Made by a program: the position numbers and the translations under genes
In this document: piece after piece, positions 63,390-64,000 of the stretch
Layout: every line of letters begins with the position of its first letter
How positions within the stretch are numbered: position 1 is the first letter of the stretch
DNA from: Sacculina carcini
Lineage: Eukaryota > Arthropoda > Thecostraca > Sacculinidae
Assembly (NCBI GenBank): GCA_916048095.2
Contig: OU696594.1
Location: 2,321,281 to 2,385,280, forward strand
Direction of reading: 5' to 3'
Length of the DNA: 64,000 nucleotides
Notes under the pieces: model-generated
What the model saw: the letters and a program-made list of their open reading frames with translations, nothing else
Database searches by the model: none
What the model was told of the DNA's origin: nothing

Positions 63390-64000
63390 TGTTGTTTTTG
63401 CATAAAATGTAGTGTCAGGTACGAACAACCGTGGTGAAATGGAACCAATTGTCCATTGCTTTGTCTTATATGCACTCCCAGATCGGTAATGAACTCATCT
63501 TCCAGCGGTACATACTGAATTTGATTGAATGTTCGATGAATTTGAGGTGATTGTATATCGTTCGTGTACGGACTGACAACACGTAATACCGGAGCCATAG
63601 TATCACCAACCATCTGCGCCTGTAGCTTGTCCATGTAGATATACAAAAATGTTGGGTTGAGTCGACTTACATCCATCACATTCGACGAGCGTGTATGTTT
63701 TTCAATAACAACGCGACTATCTGACACTACGTGGCTGGTGAACCCAAGAGCCCTAGCTATTTTGGTGCTTACTGATACGTCAGTGTCCCCACACCATACA
63801 TGTCCACCAGTATCCAGAGTGAGCACTTGTCTACCGCAAACATAGTGGAAATTTTCCAGCAGCGCCTGATTGGACATGTAGTGCCCAGTGATGAGTTGGA
63901 ATGTCTCACCATCAATCTCGAATTCATTCATACGATTTTCTACATTCAGCCAGCGAGCGGAAAATGTGATTTCGGCCAGTCCAACAGTCCACGAACGATC
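63386..64000 (-). CDS. Penton-like minor capsid protein, 5' end beyond window
   Basis: The frame is open to the window edge; WTVGLAEITFSARWLNV lies upstream of the internal Met at 63931, so the real start is outside. The C-terminal part shows the jelly-roll pattern ending LTLHFMQKQQ, as in Polinton minor capsid (penton) proteins. It would occupy capsid vertices. The stop overlaps the next gene's start by 4 nt. Confidence 0.8.
   Translation of the reverse strand, partial: DRSWTVGLAEITFSARWLNVENRMNEFEIDGETFQLITGHYMSNQALLENFHYVCGRQVLTLDTGGHVWCGDTDVSVSTKIARALGFTSHVVSDSRVVIEKHTRSSNVMDVSRLNPTFLYIYMDKLQAQMVGDTMAPVLRVVSPYTNDIQSPQIHRTFNQIQYVPLEDEFITDLGVHIRQSNGQLVPFHHGCSYLTLHFMQKQQ

Larger units (their letters stand above)
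58487..64000 (-). mobile_element. Polinton/Maverick element 'B', runs off the right edge
   Basis: Begins with the same AGTAGAAG terminus as A, now in the middle of A's polymerase gene. AAGAGT (58481-58486) is a candidate 6-bp target site. After a 909-bp terminal repeat come two orphan ORFs and a tight minus-strand block of protease and virion genes. No integrase lies next to this end, so this is probably the integrase-distal end of an element inverted relative to A. Confidence 0.8.

Overview
This is eukaryotic, metazoan DNA, almost certainly from an invertebrate. It has intron-rich host genes with GT-AG introns, dense CA/TG/TA microsatellites and many mobile elements. Two host genes are firm. 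A microsomal glutathione S-transferase 1 (MGST1-type) gene lies on + (three coding exons, 14748-25810). The 3' two thirds of a muscle myosin heavy chain (Mhc) gene lies on - (23 coding exons, 53426 down to 28487). They are convergent. The Mhc tail reads, from memory, closest to protostome muscle myosin. TTAGG-like (CCTAA) minisatellites are compatible with that, but no species can be named.

Layout. 1-2573: no gene. 2763-11662: a Ty3/gypsy-type LTR element on - (here 'M'), with identical 266-bp LTRs and TSD GCTAC. A second Ty3/gypsy element on + ('P', 5724-10267; LTRs 252 bp, TSD ACGTC) is nested in M's protease-reverse transcriptase junction. 11.7-14.5 kb: a LINE 3' relic and a MITE. 14748-25810: MGST1, whose 10.2-kb second intron is packed with repeats: inverted LTR-like repeats, tRNA-derived SINEs, a hAT relic and a gypsy relic. 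28487-53426: Mhc. Its introns hold pogo/Tigger-like MITEs, a mariner relic, microsatellites and dispersed repeats. 54074-64000: two Polinton/Maverick (adintovirus-like) elements. A (integrase, two small conserved proteins, packaging ATPase, broken polymerase B) is interrupted by the terminal repeat of B (adenain protease, major capsid, pVI/pX-like and penton-like proteins, plus two orphan ORFs). B runs off the right edge.

The most striking observation is a young, 5.3-kb Ty3/gypsy element ('L', 46636-51968; LTRs differ at one base in 371; TSD TGCTT). It lies inside a coding exon of Mhc, in the conserved stretch after the SH1/SH2 helices, 8 nt before the splice donor. Every other Mhc exon in the window is open and phase-consistent (1293 codons plus stop once L is set aside), so the break looks recent. 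L is itself odd. Its gag-like ORF is antisense to pol. The 30 nt just inside its 5' LTR are the exact reverse complement of two LTR segments joined at a perfect GT-AG junction. This points to a spliced LTR leader and possibly a Tf1-like self-priming mechanism that uses a spliced primer.
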